Positions 61,485 to 64,000 of a DNA stretch of 64,000 bases are shown here, in pieces. The notes beneath the pieces were generated by a model. It saw only the letters and a list, made by a program, of their open reading frames with translations. It had not been told where the DNA came from and searched no databases. The translations under genes and the position numbers were made by a program. This DNA is from Faecalibacter macacae. GTDB taxonomy: Bacteria; Bacteroidota; Bacteroidia; Flavobacteriales; Weeksellaceae. Within the stretch, counting starts at the first letter, position 1; each line of letters opens with the position of its first letter. The stretch is taken from assembly GCF_003687725.1 (NCBI RefSeq), contig NZ_RDOJ01000010.1:1-64000 (forward strand). Reading direction: 5' to 3'.

Positions 61485-64000
61485 TTAATTTCCGAATGTA
61501 AAGGTAGCACTAAATCCGGCACGAATCTGAGAAATTGGGTATGCTGTTGATATTTTATATTCACTCAACATTTGATCCCAGTAAAATCTCAAATTAAGAT
61601 TTTGGCTAATATTATAATCTGCCGATAATTTAAATGACATGATTCTTTGTCCACCAGTAATTTGCGAATAATCTTCCATAATTGTAGATCCTACAGTTCC
61701 TGATGAGAACATTTCACCGTATCGACGAATTCTTGTTTCATTATCACGTAAAGAAAAATCTCCACGAATATTTAAGTCACCTTTCACAGTCTTTTGACGA
61801 CCTTGGTAACGTAATTTAACTTTAAAATCTTTAAAGATATAACCGAAACCAACAATATATTCGCTACCGTAATCTTCAGAAATTGTGTAGTTACTTAAAC
61901 TTAAAGATAACATACGATCTCTGTTGTATTGCGCACGAACTTGCATGCTATTTCTGAATGTTACATCTGCACCGATTAATGGTGAAAAAGATTCAATCAT
62001 TGTAACAGTTCCAAATAAATTCTTCGTGTAATAGTTACCAGAAATATCTTTTCCTGTTGAAGAACCATCACCTGTTAAGTAGTAATTCGGGTTTGATTGA
62101 ATATTACTTACCGTGTAACTTGAGTTATAAGCATGTGAAATTTCAATCTGCTCTGCATATCGATTTACGATTGGAATATTCTTTAAACCTGTATAAGCTA
62201 TACGCCAGTTTGGTAATGGAATATTCTTTTTATAACCCAATTTAGAACCACTTGCATCTTTACCTTCTACTGCCGAAACAAAGGCTGGTAAAGCTACATC
62301 TGGATTTGTAATACTATAACCATCTGCAAAATCGCCTTGTCCTGCTAACTGACCTCCTAAACGCTGAGAAATAACTCGAGCATTTTGAATAAACTGTGTA
62401 AAGATTTGATCTTTATCAGAGAAAGCTGTTGCTAAATTGATGTTAGAAACATTTAAGTTACCTAATTGATCAATGTATGGATTTGGACGATATTGCCCAC
62501 GCGTTAATTCACCAGTTAATGGATCTTCAATCCACTCGTATGTATTAAACCCTGTGTGGAATTTACGTTTATCTTCTGTGTACTTCGCATTCAAATCTAT
62601 ACGTAAATTTGGAATTGGCTCAATCAATGCATTTGCATTAAAGTTAACTCCTTTGTTGATTTGGTATGGATCAGTCATTAATTCACTATCCGAGATTAAT
62701 CCTTTTTCAACTAATTCACGTTTTATATCGAATTGTGTTCCGTAAATAAATCCTAAACTTGGCGCTCCTTGGCTATTTGTACCAAAGAATCCTGGTTCTG
62801 AAAATAATCCTGGAATTACAGCTCCATTTGTTTGATTATAATTAAAGTTGATTCGTTTTAATGATGATAAAACCATCCAACCGTAATCTTTCGCCTTGAA
62901 TTTGTGCTTGAATTTGTAATCGTTTTTCGTACGACGTTTATTCTTTTTCGAAGCTAATTCTGCGTAAGCATTGTTTAAAGAATCTATCTCTTGACGACGA
63001 CCTTTTAAAACTGAATCAAATTTTTTGTAACCTTTAAATTCAGGATAGAAACGTGTAAAATCCATATCTCCAATTAAACTAATTGAATTAGAATTTTGTG
63101 CAAATCCATCTCCTAAATGATGTGTTTTAATTACATTTCCGTTCTCGTCTTGTTCTTGATAAGTACGTGTCGCTAACGAATTTGCTTGCCAGTTGTAGTT
63201 TGCACTATAACCAACCTCCATATTCATCCAATTTAAATAAGGGAAGAATTTTAATGGTAATTTATAGTTTGCCTGTACACGTTGATCGTAATTTACTGGA
63301 CGACCAATCTCGAAAAGATTTTGCCAAATTAAATCCTGATCAGCCTTATAGAACATTGCTCCATCATTTAACGTAGTTGTAGACGAAGTAATATCTAAAC
63401 GTAATGATTTCGTTAAATCGAAACCTAAATTATACTGCCAAGAGAACAAGAAATTGTTGCTGAAAAATGGCGCCATATAAGCTGAAGAGCCACCTAAATA
63501 TTGATTTAAATCGCGGTATTGTCTTTCGCTATATGTACGAGCAATCTCTGTTCTGAAAGAGAATCTTGTCGGAATCGGGTTAATATTAAATTCTTTAATA
63601 AATCCTAAATATTTACTCGATGGTTGTGCCGGCTGAGCTGCTTTCCATTTCTTAAAGGGCTCGTATGGCTTATTTTTAAATGTATAATTATAGTTTAATG
63701 ATGCACGTAATTGCTGATCTACCATGTATTCTGTATAAATATCACGGAAGTAATTATTTGCATACATCATCGATAACGTAAAGTTAGAAACATCATAGAA
63801 TCTTGGTGTTTTCTTAGGAGCTCTAATCTTACGAATATTATTGAACGCAAAACTTTTGTACTGAGAATATGTGCGTACAATTTCTTTTAATTCTTCTTTA
63901 TTCGGAGCTTCTTCAAACTCAATATCGTTATCTAACGGATTATATTTTGGATCTACAAAACGCTCTTGCATTGTAAAATTAAACGGAATTTCTACTCCCC
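61485..64000 (-). CDS. sprA: Cell-surface protein SprA (type IX secretion channel), C-terminal part
   Basis: About 838 C-terminal codons are in the window; the frame is open to base 64000, so the gene continues beyond it (SprA proteins are usually over 2300 residues). The sequence consists of repeated barrel strands rich in Tyr/Asn/Arg (YNYTFKNKPYEPFKKW, YNLGFDLTKSLRLDITSS, QMLSEYKIS) and ends AGFSATFTFGN, an outer-membrane barrel end. SprA forms the very large 36-strand barrel through which T9SS cargo crosses the outer membrane, so it is the exporter of the sorting-domain protein at 37915-39876. First gene, by direction, of sprA-gcvH-vanZ. Confidence 0.95.
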   Translation of the reverse strand, partial: GVEIPFNFTMQERFVDPKYNPLDNDIEFEEAPNKEELKEIVRTYSQYKSFAFNNIRKIRAPKKTPRFYDVSNFTLSMMYANNYFRDIYTEYMVDQQLRASLNYNYTFKNKPYEPFKKWKAAQPAQPSSKYLGFIKEFNINPIPTRFSFRTEIARTYSERQYRDLNQYLGGSSAYMAPFFSNNFLFSWQYNLGFDLTKSLRLDITSSTTTLNDGAMFYKADQDLIWQNLFEIGRPVNYDQRVQANYKLPLKFFPYLNWMNMEVGYSANYNWQANSLATRTYQEQDENGNVIKTHHLGDGFAQNSNSISLIGDMDFTRFYPEFKGYKKFDSVLKGRRQEIDSLNNAYAELASKKNKRRTKNDYKFKHKFKAKDYGWMVLSSLKRINFNYNQTNGAVIPGLFSEPGFFGTNSQGAPSLGFIYGTQFDIKRELVEKGLISDSELMTDPYQINKGVNFNANALIEPIPNLRIDLNAKYTEDKRKFHTGFNTYEWIEDPLTGELTRGQYRPNPYIDQLGNLNVSNINLATAFSDKDQIFTQFIQNARVISQRLGGQLAGQGDFADGYSITNPDVALPAFVSAVEGKDASGSKLGYKKNIPLPNWRIAYTGLKNIPIVNRYAEQIEISHAYNSSYTVSNIQSNPNYYLTGDGSSTGKDISGNYYTKNLFGTVTMIESFSPLIGADVTFRNSMQVRAQYNRDRMLSLSLSNYTISEDYGSEYIVGFGYIFKDFKVKLRYQGRQKTVKGDLNIRGDFSLRDNETRIRRYGEMFSSGTVGSTIMEDYSQITGGQRIMSFKLSADYNISQNLNLRFYWDQMLSEYKISTAYPISQIRAGFSATFTFGN

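Noticed and set aside
1-64000. tRNA, rRNA, CRISPR array, riboswitch or toxin-antitoxin locus
   Set aside because: I looked for T-loop-like sequence, regular spacer repeats and known aptamer cores and saw none that I can support by eye; a dedicated search could still find a divergent one.

Overview
The window is AT-rich chromosomal DNA from a Flavobacteriia-type Bacteroidota. The gene content points that way: the type IX secretion/gliding genes sprA, gldB and gldC, a type A T9SS sorting domain, a SusC/SusD pair, a GLPGLI protein beside a TonB-type barrel, and an ATP synthase operon without atpD and atpC. Many promoters carry the Bacteroidota -7 motif TAnnTTTG. I infer a Weeksellaceae-like organism (Empedobacter or Chryseobacterium relatives), but no rRNA is present to prove it. 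I saw no tRNA, rRNA, CRISPR array or prophage.

Layout. 1-345: a strong leftward promoter leaving the window. 346-4805: two secreted surface proteins. 5044-8716: folC, nhaA, anmK (minus). 8717-9262: a mosaic of dispersed repeats and one structured element. 9263-10537: glyA. 10687-16452: ATP synthase operon atpZ-(atpI-like)-B-E-F-H-A-G (minus), divergent from dusB. 17751-18929: a porin. 18966-28379 (minus): a SusC/SusD pair, then a Porin_10-type barrel, an esterase, a DUF2891 protein and an HAD-like phosphatase. 28544-30715: folE-cysS. 30853-36059: hutH and hutU separated by three small membrane proteins and by repeats. 36060-36681: an IS3 remnant and regulatory DNA. 36682-37862: pirin and a small acetyltransferase. 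37915-44483: a T9SS cargo protein, a LigB-type dioxygenase, and a TonB-type barrel with its GLPGLI partner. 44649-49502: rimP-nusA-infB. 49642-56654: DUF456, mscS-pdxJ-hydrolase, an orphan ABC ATPase, YceI, an acidic protein, tsaB-DUF423. 56715-59743: a TolC-like protein with a small membrane protein, and gldB-gldC. 59855-60649: nadE. 60719-64000: sprA (3' part)-gcvH-vanZ.

Most of the window is housekeeping or well-known Bacteroidota envelope biology, and I do not see a clear new defence or biosynthetic system. The most informative non-coding signal is a pair of perfect FNR-type palindromes (TTGAT-N4-ATCAA) upstream of the pirin operon and the YceI lipoprotein gene. In both promoters a site lies exactly 22 bp before the -7 motif, which suggests a shared redox- or nitric-oxide-responsive regulon. 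Next in interest are a recent 126-bp tandem duplication that copies the start of a gene, repeats that supply the stop codons of two neighbouring genes, and a structured intergenic element upstream of glyA.
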